Positions 8,444 through 17,370 of a DNA stretch of 48,299 nt are shown here, piece after piece; positions within the stretch are counted from its first letter, which is position 1, and the number at the start of each line of letters is the position of its first letter. Under the pieces are notes generated by a model. That model had not been told where the DNA came from. It searched no databases and saw only the letters and a program-made list of their open reading frames with translations. The translations under genes were made by a program, and so were the position numbers. This DNA comes from an uncultured Chromatiales bacterium (GTDB taxonomy: Bacteria > Pseudomonadota > Gammaproteobacteria > Steroidobacterales > BM003): contig CAKZML010000122.1 in the NCBI GenBank assembly GCA_937128475.1, forward strand, positions 1-48,299. Reading direction: 5' to 3'.

Positions 8444-10273
8444 ATGACTAGAAAAATCTCCCGGCGAGACTTTCTTAACGGCACCCAGGTAGCAATCGGA
8501 GCCGCGATGCTCTCACCCTGGACAGAGCTGCTGGGCGGAATACCTTCCTCGGAGCCCGGTCAACACTACTATCCACCAGGCTTGACAGGCCTGCGTGGCG
8601 CCCACGCCGGTTCATGGGAAACCATGCATGCCAGGGTGGCGGGTAAGTCCTGGCCAACCGGTAAACCCGAAGAGCAATACGACCTGGTCGTAGTGGGTGG
8701 CGGTATCAGCGGTCTGTCCACCGCTCACTTTTATCGCCAGCAGCACCCTGGAGCAAAAATTCTGATCCTCGACAACCACGACGACTTCGGGGGTCATGCA
8801 AAGCGCAATGAATTCAGCATCAATGGTGACACCCGAATAGGCTACGGCGGCACAGAATCCATCGACACCCCATCCGCATACAGCCGTGTGGCCAGGCAAT
8901 TGCTGGTGGATGTCGGCATTGATACCAACAAATTCTACCAGGCTTTTGACCAGCAGTTGTACTCCTCCCTGGACCTGAGCAAGGGCATTGTTTTTGACAA
9001 GGAGACCTTCGGGCAGCAGAAGCTGGCAGTAGGTTACGGAAAGGTATCCTGGGAGGAATTTGTCTCCCGCACGCCGCTGAATGAACAGGCTCGCAAAGAC
9101 CTTATTCGAATACAGACGGAGAAAACGGATTACCTTCCCGGCTTAACTCAGGAGGAAAAACAACGGAAGCTGCACAAGGTCAGCTACGAAGCATTCTTGC
9201 GTGATTACGCCAAGGTAGATCCCCAACTTCTCGAGATGTACCGAAAATGGGGGACCAGTTTCTGGTGCGTCGGTATCGACGAAATACCGGCCACTTCGGT
9301 GCAGTCTTACGATGGAGGCATGCCTGGCCTGGATCACACCCTGGTGCGTGAAGGCAGCCGCGGGGACGAGCCCTACATATTCCATTTCCCGGATGGCAAC
9401 GCCTCGGTGGCACGGCTGCTGGTTCGCTCCATGATTCCCGACGCACTGCCGGGATCAACCATGGAAGACTGTGTCACAAGCCAACTCGACTACTCCCTGC
9501 TGGACAGGGACGGACAGGCCGTAAGAATCCGGCTCAACAGCTCGGCGGTCAATGTTATCCACAGCGCTGATCAAAAGACCGTGGATGTGACCTACGTTAG
9601 AGGTCAGGATGCCCATACCGTGCGGGCCGGGCATTGCGTCATGGCCTGTTATAACGCAGCGATCCCCTATTTGTGTCCCGAGCTTGGGGAGACCCAAAGA
9701 GCTGGCCTCGCCTACAACGTGAAGACGCCCATGAGCTACGTAAAAGTGCTGGTACCCAACTGGCGAGCGTTTGCCGAACTGGGACTGGAATTCGTGTACT
9801 ACACGAAAGACTTCTACAAGCAGGTTGAGCTGGATTACCCAGTGTCATTGGGCAAGTACCGTGGATCCATGACGCCGGACGATCCCATGGTCCTGCATAT
9901 GTGCCACATGCCGTTCCTGGCCGACATCAAGGGGCCGGAGCAATGGCGCCAGGGTCGCAGGCAGATGCTGTCCACCCCGTTTTCGGTATTTGAACACCAT
10001 GTGCGTGACCAGTTGGACCAGGCCCTGTCCGGGGCCGGCTTCGATTCGGACCGGGACATCCACGCCATCACGGTCAATCGCTGGCCACACGGCTATGCCT
10101 ACAGCCCGGATCTAACCTGGGAACCGGAATGGAACAGCGATGCGGAGAAACCCTGGGTAATCGGGCGCCAGCCTTTCGGTCGTATTAGCATCGCCAACTC
10201 GGACGCCGGCGCCAAGGCGGATACCAATGCGGCCATCAGCCAGGCTTACAGGGCGGTCAGCGAACTGACATAG
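8444..10273 (+). CDS. Tat-exported FAD-dependent oxidoreductase, spermidine dehydrogenase-like
   Basis: 609 aa from the ATG at 8444. An upstream in-frame ATG at 8405 would add 13 residues, but it has its GAGG only one base away and would push the signal inside. Seen: a twin-arginine signal (SRRDFL, then a hydrophobic run), so export is as a folded flavoprotein. A Rossmann FAD site follows at about 80 (VVVGGGISGLSTA), then a glycine-rich GGHAKR motif that fits the flavin amine oxidase fold. The C-terminal part has the NRWPHGYAY stretch seen in this family. Known: the closest characterised type is the periplasmic spermidine dehydrogenase of Pseudomonas. The actual substrate here is unproven; polyamine oxidation is one possibility. 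No partner cytochrome is adjacent. Confidence 0.8.
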   Translation: MTRKISRRDFLNGTQVAIGAAMLSPWTELLGGIPSSEPGQHYYPPGLTGLRGAHAGSWETMHARVAGKSWPTGKPEEQYDLVVVGGGISGLSTAHFYRQQHPGAKILILDNHDDFGGHAKRNEFSINGDTRIGYGGTESIDTPSAYSRVARQLLVDVGIDTNKFYQAFDQQLYSSLDLSKGIVFDKETFGQQKLAVGYGKVSWEEFVSRTPLNEQARKDLIRIQTEKTDYLPGLTQEEKQRKLHKVSYEAFLRDYAKVDPQLLEMYRKWGTSFWCVGIDEIPATSVQSYDGGMPGLDHTLVREGSRGDEPYIFHFPDGNASVARLLVRSMIPDALPGSTMEDCVTSQLDYSLLDRDGQAVRIRLNSSAVNVIHSADQKTVDVTYVRGQDAHTVRAGHCVMACYNAAIPYLCPELGETQRAGLAYNVKTPMSYVKVLVPNWRAFAELGLEFVYYTKDFYKQVELDYPVSLGKYRGSMTPDDPMVLHMCHMPFLADIKGPEQWRQGRRQMLSTPFSVFEHHVRDQLDQALSGAGFDSDRDIHAITVNRWPHGYAYSPDLTWEPEWNSDAEKPWVIGRQPFGRISIANSDAGAKADTNAAISQAYRAVSELT

Positions 10274-10379
10274 TCTCAGGCAAGTGCTGGTGAGCCGATT
10301 GGGGGCCAGATAGGGTAAAATTCCGCCATTCACAGCCAGCAACCGATTCCCGCAGCCCTTATGCGGGCCAGGAACCCCA

Positions 10380-11084
10380 ATGTCCGACGATGAAAAGAAC
10401 CCAGAAAACCTGAGGCACAGAGCCATTCGCAGCTTTGTGATCAGGGCTGGCCGCATGACCGGCGGACAGCAGCGGGCCCTGGAGCAGATGTGGCCGCGCT
10501 GCGGAATAGACTTCGAACCGGTGATCACCCAGCCCTCCGCATGGTTTGGCAATCAACAGCCGGTCACCCTGGAAATTGGTTTTGGCATGGGTGATTCCCT
10601 GGTGGAGCTGGCCAGGCTGGCTCCGGAGAGAAACTTCCTGGGAATCGAGGTGCATGAGCCTGGGGTCGGCCGACTTCTGATGAAGGCCCAGGAGGAAGGG
10701 CTGGAGAACCTGCGGGTCAGCAAACATGACGCCGTGGAAGTGCTCAAGCAGCAGATTCCAGACCACAGCATCGACCGTATCCTGATTTTCTTTCCCGACC
10801 CCTGGCACAAGAAGCGCCATCACAAGCGCCGGCTGATTCAGCCCCCCTTTGTCGAACTGCTGGCCAGCAAGCTGCGCCACGGGGGCCGACTGCACCTGGC
10901 CACGGATTGGGAGAACTACGCAGAGCAGATGCTCGAAGTATTGAGTGCCTCGTCGGAATTTGAAAACCTCTCACCGGATGGCGGCTACTGCCCCCGCCCC
11001 GAGGATCGCCCGGTGACGAAGTTTGAACGCCGGGGTCATCGCCTGGGTCACGGCACCTGGGATCTGCTGTTCACAAGGCGCTAG
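10380..11084 (+). CDS. trmB: tRNA (guanine-N7-)-methyltransferase TrmB
   Basis: 234 aa, normal for the family. TrmB uses S-adenosylmethionine to methylate N7 of G46 in the tRNA variable loop. Seen: the SAM-binding motif [15 protein letters not shown] (about 62-76), then the family signature [12 protein letters not shown] (about 140-151), which is characteristic of TrmB, and the C-terminal TKFERRG segment. The start is supported by AGGA about 6 nt upstream. It stands alone on the + strand, with 106 bp to the preceding oxidoreductase gene. Confidence 0.95.
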   Translation: MSDDEKNPENLRHRAIRSFVIRAGRMTGGQQRALEQMWPRCGIDFEPVITQPSAWFGNQQPVTLEIGFGMGDSLVELARLAPERNFLGIEVHEPGVGRLLMKAQEEGLENLRVSKHDAVEVLKQQIPDHSIDRILIFFPDPWHKKRHHKRRLIQPPFVELLASKLRHGGRLHLATDWENYAEQMLEVLSASSEFENLSPDGGYCPRPEDRPVTKFERRGHRLGHGTWDLLFTRR

Positions 11085-11263
11085 CAGCGCTACACCGTCC
11101 ACCAGAACCTGTCAGGCCTAATAGGAATCGTAGGAATCGAGTAATAGTCGTGGAGCTCGAGTTACGCCTTCGGGGGCTAGTCTCCCGGGCATCACGAGTA
11201 CCTCTATCTTTCGCATACAGTACTGATCAGCCTGTCCTGAGCTCCGATTAGTACCCGCCAAGT

Positions 11264-11329
11264 AAAAAGGCGGACCCGAAGGCCCGCCTTTATTCTTCTC
11301 TTGAGATGAGGTGGACCCGAAGGTCCACC
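11264..11329 (-). terminator. Tandem UUCG-capped hairpins ending the first decaheme cytochrome gene
   Basis: Read on the minus strand, the first hairpin is GGTGGACC-TTCG-GGTCCACC (11310-11329), a perfect 8-bp stem. The second is GGCGGGCC-TTCG-GGTCCGCC with one G-U pair, followed by TTTTT (11264-11289). Both loops are the extra-stable C(UUCG)G type. The second hairpin with its U run is a standard intrinsic terminator; the first may protect the mRNA 3' end. The same arrangement follows the neighbouring paralogue. Confidence 0.88.
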
Positions 11330-11342
11330 CCGTACTCTTTTC

Positions 11343-13730
11343 TTACTGGAACATCGCCATGATCTTGTCGATGATGCCGTAGAGAACTACGTCGTCAGCG
11401 TCATTTTCGACCAGGGTTCCGCCCATCTGGGTGTGCGCATTAAACGCAGCCAGTGCACCAAACTCATTTTCGTTAATGAGGTCGGCTCTATGGCAAGCAC
11501 CGCAAGCGCGTGAAGCAGGACCGGTTACATACTCAGGCACTGTCAGGGCACGACCATCTACGTCGTCGCTTGAAGACAGCAGTCCAGGCAGGGATTCAGC
11601 CTGATCCGGCACGTTGTACACACCAGCGGTATGGCAAGCTTCACAGTTGGTGATAGTGAAGTTCGGGAAGGTAGCGTGAGCGTGATGCTCATAGCGCATG
11701 GCTTCCACAGGATCAGTAAAGTCAACATCACCTATGTCAAACGGCTGGAATGAATGGATTGCATGCGCATAGGAGTCGATTGAACGAGACGCCAATTCCA
11801 GGTGGCTACCAGGACTGGTGGTCACATGGCAATTTCTGCAGGCTTCAACCGTACTACGACCGCTGCCACCGTGGAAGGTGACTGCCAGCTTGTCATGGCA
11901 GGCTTCGCACTTGGCATTGTCGACCGTCGCATTGCCATCGGTGAAGTAATCAGCAACTTCGGTGCCATCAGCAACATCAAAGTTCATGATCACTGCATCA
12001 AGGCCTACGCCAACGCCAGCAGCGGTGGTGTAGCGAGGTGCGATGGTGATTGCACCGGTCTTGATGACGCCATCGGCGATCAAGGTCGGGATGTCGTTGG
12101 TGCTTTCAGCCATATAGGTCGTCAAGTCCATGACGGCGGTATAGCTGGTTGCGCCAAGAGCATTCGGCGTGAACACAAACAAGGCATTGTCATCACCAGG
12201 AGCAGCTTCGTAACGCAGGCTGTTGGCATCCCGTGTATGAGAAGCAACGATCATTTGCTTGCTATCCCAACCGTAGAATGACAGGTAGATGTACGGAACC
12301 ATGTCGGCGTCGTCGACACTGAACTCTACCGTGACAATATTTCCCGTCACATCGATAGAATCGATGCTGGCGGTCAACTTGTCAGCGTACTTCACCTCGT
12401 CGGTAGCATCAGTGATGCGTGCGTCATAACCGGTATGCAGGTCAGAGAACACAGAATCAGCAACCTGGCCCATATGGCAGCTTTCGCAGGTCTGTCCTTC
12501 ATTATGGAAGGTCACGCCGCGTGTGAACCAGATGTAGGACAGTGCAGGTGCACGGTTACGTGCATAGTAAATTCCAGGAACGCTGCGTCCGCGGCTATCC
12601 AGGATCTCGTCACCAGCCGCATCAAAGGTCTTCGGCCAGGCATCAACACCAGTTACAGGATGGCAGCTCTTGCAAGTTTCCAACGTGAAATTGGCATCAG
12701 CCAACACTGTCTCCAGCTTGCCTTCATGGCAAGTGGCGCAATTGGCCATTGACTGCGGATACGGGAATTCCATGGCGTGCGACATATGCACGTCATTCAT
12801 GAAGCTTCTCGTGTAGGTGTAGTCAGCCGTCGGCGCTGCATCGGTTGCATAGCCATAGGGATCATCAACCAGATACTGCCAGTCTTCATGACCACCGTTT
12901 TTATCGTCGACATGGCATGCATGGCACTGCAAGAAATCGGGAGAGCCAGGTACCACGGCTGCGATATTGCCGTGCTTGTTATAAGGCTTACCGTGACAGC
13001 TTTCGCAAGCCTCTACATTGGCAGCAGATTCCCATGTGCCAATATTACCGATGTCGAAAATATCGTGAGCCAGGTTGTCGTACAGATGAACGCGCGCGCC
13101 AGTGTTGACGTCAGCGATGTTGAGCTCATCAGTAGCAATCTTGCCGATGATAGCGCCACCGACAAATGCTGAAGCATCGTAGGTCAGGTTCTGTTCCAGC
13201 GTGTAGGTGCCGTCACCGTTACTTTCGGAGTTTCCAGCAGCCAGTGCCGGGTAAAAACCACCGCCTGAAGTCAGCCAATCGCCGTTGTCATCGCGCTGTG
13301 CAACATAGAAGCCGATCGAGTCAACTGACGGGCTGGTGCCCGCGGCGTCGATAAGGGGCTGGCCATCAACGTCAATGCTGAACGTCAAGGTCAAATCCCA
13401 GGTGTCGGCAGCTGCACCTTCAACACTCGTCATGTCAGTGATAGCCAACTCAAGGTTGGAATCAAGGTACTTGTTGTATTCGGCTTGGTGCATGTCGCCC
13501 GAACCGCCGTGACAGACATTACAAGATTCTGCTTTTGCCTGAAGGACCGGATCAATCGTCGCATCAATACCGTCTGTACCGTCAGCACCGGGAGCGCCAG
13601 CAATACCGTCAACGCCATCAGCGCCGTCAGCGCCAGCGGCTCCGTCAGAGCCATCGCTTCCGCAACCACTCAATGATAAAACACTGGCCAGCGCCGTCGC
13701 TGCCAGTAACATAGTCCATCTACCTTTCAT
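11343..13730 (-). CDS. OmcA/MtrC-family decaheme c-type cytochrome, lipoprotein (copy A)
   Basis: 795 aa from the ATG at 13730, chosen because GGAG lies 6 nt upstream; an ATG 12 nt earlier overlaps that site. Seen: a lipoprotein signal with lipobox LSGC (Cys23), a collagen-like G-x-y run rich in GADG/GTDG (about 24-57), then ten CxxCH haem motifs: CNVCH, CESCH, CHACH, CATCH, CKSCH, CESCH, CEACH, CRNCH, CEACH, CGACH. Known: ten haems plus a lipid anchor are the mark of OmcA/MtrC proteins, which pass electrons at the outer surface to metals, minerals or other acceptors. Residues about 311-700 are encoded by DNA identical to copy B, whereas the N-terminal domain before that is divergent. No MtrA/MtrB partner is nearby. 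Confidence 0.9.
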   Translation of the reverse strand: MKGRWTMLLAATALASVLSLSGCGSDGSDGAAGADGADGVDGIAGAPGADGTDGIDATIDPVLQAKAESCNVCHGGSGDMHQAEYNKYLDSNLELAITDMTSVEGAAADTWDLTLTFSIDVDGQPLIDAAGTSPSVDSIGFYVAQRDDNGDWLTSGGGFYPALAAGNSESNGDGTYTLEQNLTYDASAFVGGAIIGKIATDELNIADVNTGARVHLYDNLAHDIFDIGNIGTWESAANVEACESCHGKPYNKHGNIAAVVPGSPDFLQCHACHVDDKNGGHEDWQYLVDDPYGYATDAAPTADYTYTRSFMNDVHMSHAMEFPYPQSMANCATCHEGKLETVLADANFTLETCKSCHPVTGVDAWPKTFDAAGDEILDSRGRSVPGIYYARNRAPALSYIWFTRGVTFHNEGQTCESCHMGQVADSVFSDLHTGYDARITDATDEVKYADKLTASIDSIDVTGNIVTVEFSVDDADMVPYIYLSFYGWDSKQMIVASHTRDANSLRYEAAPGDDNALFVFTPNALGATSYTAVMDLTTYMAESTNDIPTLIADGVIKTGAITIAPRYTTAAGVGVGLDAVIMNFDVADGTEVADYFTDGNATVDNAKCEACHDKLAVTFHGGSGRSTVEACRNCHVTTSPGSHLELASRSIDSYAHAIHSFQPFDIGDVDFTDPVEAMRYEHHAHATFPNFTITNCEACHTAGVYNVPDQAESLPGLLSSSDDVDGRALTVPEYVTGPASRACGACHRADLINENEFGALAAFNAHTQMGGTLVENDADDVVLYGIIDKIMAMFQ
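11629..12800. repeat. 1,172-bp direct repeat, copy 1 (inside cytochrome A)
   Basis: By eye this stretch is base-for-base identical to 14351-15522 (constant offset 2,722). The last mismatch on the left is at 11628 (g against a), and the sequences diverge sharply right of 12800. Both open reading frames are kept through the tract. Confidence 0.9.
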
Positions 13731-13985
13731 GATCATCTCCAAGGGGGGCGTGCTAAGCGTTTCCCCATGATTAAAAAATCAATACCCAACCTAAGTAATG
13801 CGCCTACTAGCTCTCTAAATTTAGAGAGAGGCTAGAAGTTTTCTTATACTTTGGTCTAACTCATACGTTAGTCTAATTAGGACATTTTTTATGGCAGATA
13901 AACATACGTACTTATTGCTCGAAAACCGCAGTTTTGCGTATCATATTTGTCCGTATGCCCTACGGAATACCGATACCAGCCAAAT
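13731..13985 (-). promoter_or_regulatory. Upstream region and leader of cytochrome A with an 18-bp perfect palindrome
   Basis: With the terminator of copy B this fills the 334 bp between the two cytochrome genes; no gene is present. Seen: the Shine-Dalgarno GGAG at 13737-13740; a block just upstream of it (GCGTGCTAAGCG core) shared with copy B; a perfect palindrome CTCTCTAAATTTAGAGAG at 13811-13828 inside outer CTAGC/GCTAG arms (13807-13835); and an AT-rich stretch with TATAAG on the minus strand near 13846-13851 that could be a -10. Further up, TTAGAC occurs twice. If the -10 guess is right, the palindrome lies in the 5' UTR as an RNA hairpin. Otherwise it may be an operator. Confidence 0.5.
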
Positions 13986-14051
13986 AAAAAGGCGGGCCCG
14001 AAGGCCCGCCTCTTTTCTTCTCTTGAGATGAGGCGGACCCGAAGGTCCACC
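13986..14051 (-). terminator. Tandem UUCG-capped hairpins ending the second decaheme cytochrome gene
   Basis: Minus-strand hairpins are GGTGGACC-TTCG-GGTCCGCC (14032-14051, one U-G pair) and AGGCGGGCC-TTCG-GGCCCGCCT (about 13990-14011, a perfect 9-bp stem) followed by TTTTATTTG. The arrangement and much of the sequence match the terminator of copy A, so the duplication unit included the 3' end. Confidence 0.88.
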
Positions 14052-14064
14052 TCGTACTCGTTTC

Positions 14065-16440
14065 TTACTCGAACATCGCCATGATCTTGTCAATGATGCC
14101 GTAGAGAACTACGTCGTCTTCATCATTTACGACCAGGGTTCCGCCCATTTCGGTGTGCGCATTAAACGCAGCCAGTGCACCAAACTCATTTTCGTTAAGG
14201 AGGTCGGCTCTATGGCAACCACCGCAAGCACGTGAAGCAGGACCGGTTACATATTCAGGAACCGTCAGGCCACGTCCATCTACGCTGTCGCTCTTGGCCA
14301 GCAGGCCAGGCAGGGATTTAGCCTGGTCAGGCACGTTGTACACACCAGCAGTATGGCAAGCTTCACAGTTGGTGATAGTGAAGTTCGGGAAGGTAGCGTG
14401 AGCGTGATGCTCATAGCGCATGGCTTCCACAGGATCAGTAAAGTCAACATCACCTATGTCAAACGGCTGGAATGAATGGATTGCATGCGCATAGGAGTCG
14501 ATTGAACGAGACGCCAATTCCAGGTGGCTACCAGGACTGGTGGTCACATGGCAATTTCTGCAGGCTTCAACCGTACTACGACCGCTGCCACCGTGGAAGG
14601 TGACTGCCAGCTTGTCATGGCAGGCTTCGCACTTGGCATTGTCGACCGTCGCATTGCCATCGGTGAAGTAATCAGCAACTTCGGTGCCATCAGCAACATC
14701 AAAGTTCATGATCACTGCATCAAGGCCTACGCCAACGCCAGCAGCGGTGGTGTAGCGAGGTGCGATGGTGATTGCACCGGTCTTGATGACGCCATCGGCG
14801 ATCAAGGTCGGGATGTCGTTGGTGCTTTCAGCCATATAGGTCGTCAAGTCCATGACGGCGGTATAGCTGGTTGCGCCAAGAGCATTCGGCGTGAACACAA
14901 ACAAGGCATTGTCATCACCAGGAGCAGCTTCGTAACGCAGGCTGTTGGCATCCCGTGTATGAGAAGCAACGATCATTTGCTTGCTATCCCAACCGTAGAA
15001 TGACAGGTAGATGTACGGAACCATGTCGGCGTCGTCGACACTGAACTCTACCGTGACAATATTTCCCGTCACATCGATAGAATCGATGCTGGCGGTCAAC
15101 TTGTCAGCGTACTTCACCTCGTCGGTAGCATCAGTGATGCGTGCGTCATAACCGGTATGCAGGTCAGAGAACACAGAATCAGCAACCTGGCCCATATGGC
15201 AGCTTTCGCAGGTCTGTCCTTCATTATGGAAGGTCACGCCGCGTGTGAACCAGATGTAGGACAGTGCAGGTGCACGGTTACGTGCATAGTAAATTCCAGG
15301 AACGCTGCGTCCGCGGCTATCCAGGATCTCGTCACCAGCCGCATCAAAGGTCTTCGGCCAGGCATCAACACCAGTTACAGGATGGCAGCTCTTGCAAGTT
15401 TCCAACGTGAAATTGGCATCAGCCAACACTGTCTCCAGCTTGCCTTCATGGCAAGTGGCGCAATTGGCCATTGACTGCGGATACGGGAATTCCATGGCGT
15501 GCGACATATGCACGTCATTCATCACGTTGGCCGTGTACGCATACTTGGTTTCGAAGTCAGGCGGGTAGTCTTCGGTTGCATAGGCATAGGGATCGTCAAC
15601 CAACAACTGCCAATCCTCGTGGCCACCTGAGCGATCGTCGTAATGGCAAGTGCGGCAAGCAACAAAACTCTCAAGGCCAGCAACCATAGCCGGACGTTCG
15701 CCGTGCTTCAGGTAGGGGCTGCCATGGCAGGCTTCGCAACCTTCCACGTTAGCGGCTGAGCTATAGGCTTCTGCGCCAGGAGTCGTGTAACCGGCACTGC
15801 CGATATTCGCATGCAAGCGCATGTGAGCAGCATAGTTCACGTCACCGATAACCACTTCTTCGTCTCCGAACCAAAGAGCAAAAGCGGCGTCGCTGGACGG
15901 ATCATAGGCCACGTCGATAGCGGCGGCATTGAATGCACCGTCGGCACCGGTCAGGGTCAAGCTAACAACATCAAAGAAACCATTTGCTGTGGCGTCATAG
16001 CGCATCACATAGGCTCTGCGAGTTCTCATGGTGTCGAGGCTGGCCAAGTCTGCGCCGTTCTCGGTGACCGTGAAGTCGATATCGAAATTGTAAAGACCTT
16101 CAGCAGATCCCGGACCGACAGCCAGTGACGCCTCATCAATGAGAACTACCAGAGAGCTGTCGTGACCGCTGCCCTGGTACTTGTTGTATTCGGCCTGGTG
16201 CATATCACCGACACCACCGTGACAGACATCACAAGATTCTGCCTTGGCCTGAAGGATCGGATCAATCGTCGCATCAATACCGTCTGTACCGTCAGAACCG
16301 GGAGGGCCAGCAATACCGTCAACGCCATCAGCGCCGTCAGCGCCAGCTGCTCCGTCAGAGCCATCGCTTCCGCAACCACTCAATGTCAAAACACTGGCCA
16401 GCGCCGTCGCTGCCAGTAACAAAGTCCATTTGCCTTTCAT
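14065..16440 (-). CDS. OmcA/MtrC-family decaheme c-type cytochrome, lipoprotein (copy B)
   Basis: 791 aa. Seen: a signal peptide nearly identical to copy A with lipobox LSGC (Cys23 region), the same collagen-like G-x-y run, and ten CxxCH motifs (CDVCH, CEACH, CRTCH, CATCH, CKSCH, CESCH, CEACH, CRNCH, CEACH, CGGCH). The start has GGGGGA a few bases upstream. Residues about 60-300 differ strongly from copy A (different sequence around haems 2-3), while about 307-696 are identical at DNA level and the last 95 residues are close but not identical. Known family role: outer-surface terminal electron transfer. Inferred: A and B share one core but have different N-terminal faces, perhaps for different partners or acceptors. 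It has its own terminator, so it is likely expressed separately from A. Confidence 0.9.
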   Translation of the reverse strand: MKGKWTLLLAATALASVLTLSGCGSDGSDGAAGADGADGVDGIAGPPGSDGTDGIDATIDPILQAKAESCDVCHGGVGDMHQAEYNKYQGSGHDSSLVVLIDEASLAVGPGSAEGLYNFDIDFTVTENGADLASLDTMRTRRAYVMRYDATANGFFDVVSLTLTGADGAFNAAAIDVAYDPSSDAAFALWFGDEEVVIGDVNYAAHMRLHANIGSAGYTTPGAEAYSSAANVEGCEACHGSPYLKHGERPAMVAGLESFVACRTCHYDDRSGGHEDWQLLVDDPYAYATEDYPPDFETKYAYTANVMNDVHMSHAMEFPYPQSMANCATCHEGKLETVLADANFTLETCKSCHPVTGVDAWPKTFDAAGDEILDSRGRSVPGIYYARNRAPALSYIWFTRGVTFHNEGQTCESCHMGQVADSVFSDLHTGYDARITDATDEVKYADKLTASIDSIDVTGNIVTVEFSVDDADMVPYIYLSFYGWDSKQMIVASHTRDANSLRYEAAPGDDNALFVFTPNALGATSYTAVMDLTTYMAESTNDIPTLIADGVIKTGAITIAPRYTTAAGVGVGLDAVIMNFDVADGTEVADYFTDGNATVDNAKCEACHDKLAVTFHGGSGRSTVEACRNCHVTTSPGSHLELASRSIDSYAHAIHSFQPFDIGDVDFTDPVEAMRYEHHAHATFPNFTITNCEACHTAGVYNVPDQAKSLPGLLAKSDSVDGRGLTVPEYVTGPASRACGGCHRADLLNENEFGALAAFNAHTEMGGTLVVNDEDDVVLYGIIDKIMAMFE
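14351..15522. repeat. 1,172-bp direct repeat, copy 2 (inside cytochrome B)
   Basis: Identical by eye to 11629-12800, same orientation and same reading frame. It is bounded by partly similar sequence on the left and by strongly divergent sequence on the right. Confidence 0.9.
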
Positions 16441-17024
16441 GATTATCCCCCGGGGGGCGTGCTAAGCGTTTCCCCAGATTATTAAGAGCCAATCTAGTTT
16501 CTTAGACGATCCATCGTCTAGGCAGCCATCTACGACGGCCTTGGAGAACCTTCTAAGACCACTCATCAATTAAGACAGAAAAGTAACCCTAAAAAAATAG
16601 GTATTAAAACGTAATAAATAACATTTTATACACGTTTTTAAGGGGTTTTTCGAGATTGAGTCGTAGTTTATTAACAGTCGAAAACGAGACTCTTCATAGA
16701 ATTAATTAAAAATGATCAATCTAAATATTCCAATGCAAATAAAACCCGTTATAGAACCCACCGGCAAAAGCCTGTCGATGACCCGAATTATGTGCATGAA
16801 ATACCCGCGCACGCCTCCTCGTCCCGTGCGCGACCTAGCCTGGGAAAGAGACCATGGAATTATGATCCGAGTATGAAATTTCAGTAGCTTGGTTAACAAA
16901 AAACATGCCTCGCGGCGAAAAACTTGCGACAAGCAGAATTTGGGTTCTAAATGGATCAGGACTGCCGCCGGAAAGATTCGCGGCTTTTAAACGATTGAGA
17001 GCACAAGCAAAAGGACAAGTAACC
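16441..17024. promoter_or_regulatory. AT-rich intergenic region upstream of cytochrome B
   Basis: A 584-bp stretch with no credible gene, flanked by divergent transcription units, so it should hold the promoters of cytochrome B (minus) and of the small gene at 17025 (plus). Seen: near 16450-16475 the same leader block as upstream of copy A; a perfect inverted repeat TAGACGAT-CC-ATCGTCTA at 16503-16520, in the same relative place as the palindrome of copy A but with different sequence; and a very AT-rich tract at 16560-16720. I could not assign a regulator site with confidence. Confidence 0.45.
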
Positions 17025-17315
17025 ATGAAGGTCAATTACCCGGTAATTGGTCAGTGGTACAGCATGCCGGACGGCGCCCTTTTCGAGGTCGTGGCACTGG
17101 ACCCAGTGGACGGGGCCATCGAGATACAACATTTCGACGGCACCCTTGAAGAACTGGATCCCGACGACTGGACGGAAATGTGGATCAAAAAAGCGTCAGC
17201 CCCGGAAGACTGGTCCGGATCAGTAGACGTAGGCAGAGAAGATTTTAATAATGACGATGACGGACCTCTCCCTATAGATTGGTCGGACCCGCTGGAGTTC
17301 ATTGACCGAACTTAA
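17025..17315 (+). CDS. Small acidic DUF6763-like protein
   Basis: 96 aa from the ATG at 17025 (MKVNYPVIG), which has AAGGA about 9 nt upstream. An in-frame ATG at 16905 would add 40 residues unlike the rest and is rejected. Seen: a compact N-terminal half with YPVIGQWY, FEVVALD, IEIQHFDG and ELD-DDW motifs, then an acidic tail rich in Asp. I recall this pattern from a conserved gammaproteobacterial family of unknown function (DUF6763), but could not confirm it. There is no signal peptide or membrane segment. It converges on the Rieske gene. The function is unknown. Confidence 0.7.
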   Translation: MKVNYPVIGQWYSMPDGALFEVVALDPVDGAIEIQHFDGTLEELDPDDWTEMWIKKASAPEDWSGSVDVGREDFNNDDDGPLPIDWSDPLEFIDRT

Positions 17316-17370
17316 ATAGCGATGCCCAGCTTCGCAGCGCTCGCCTGGCGCCCTTGAAACGCGGCGATCA

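Noticed and set aside
11802-15474. Long plus-strand open frames opposite the two decaheme cytochromes (159 and 105 codons, each present twice)
   Set aside because: They are antisense to clear haem-protein genes, have no Shine-Dalgarno site or motif, and are identical in pairs only because the underlying DNA is repeated.
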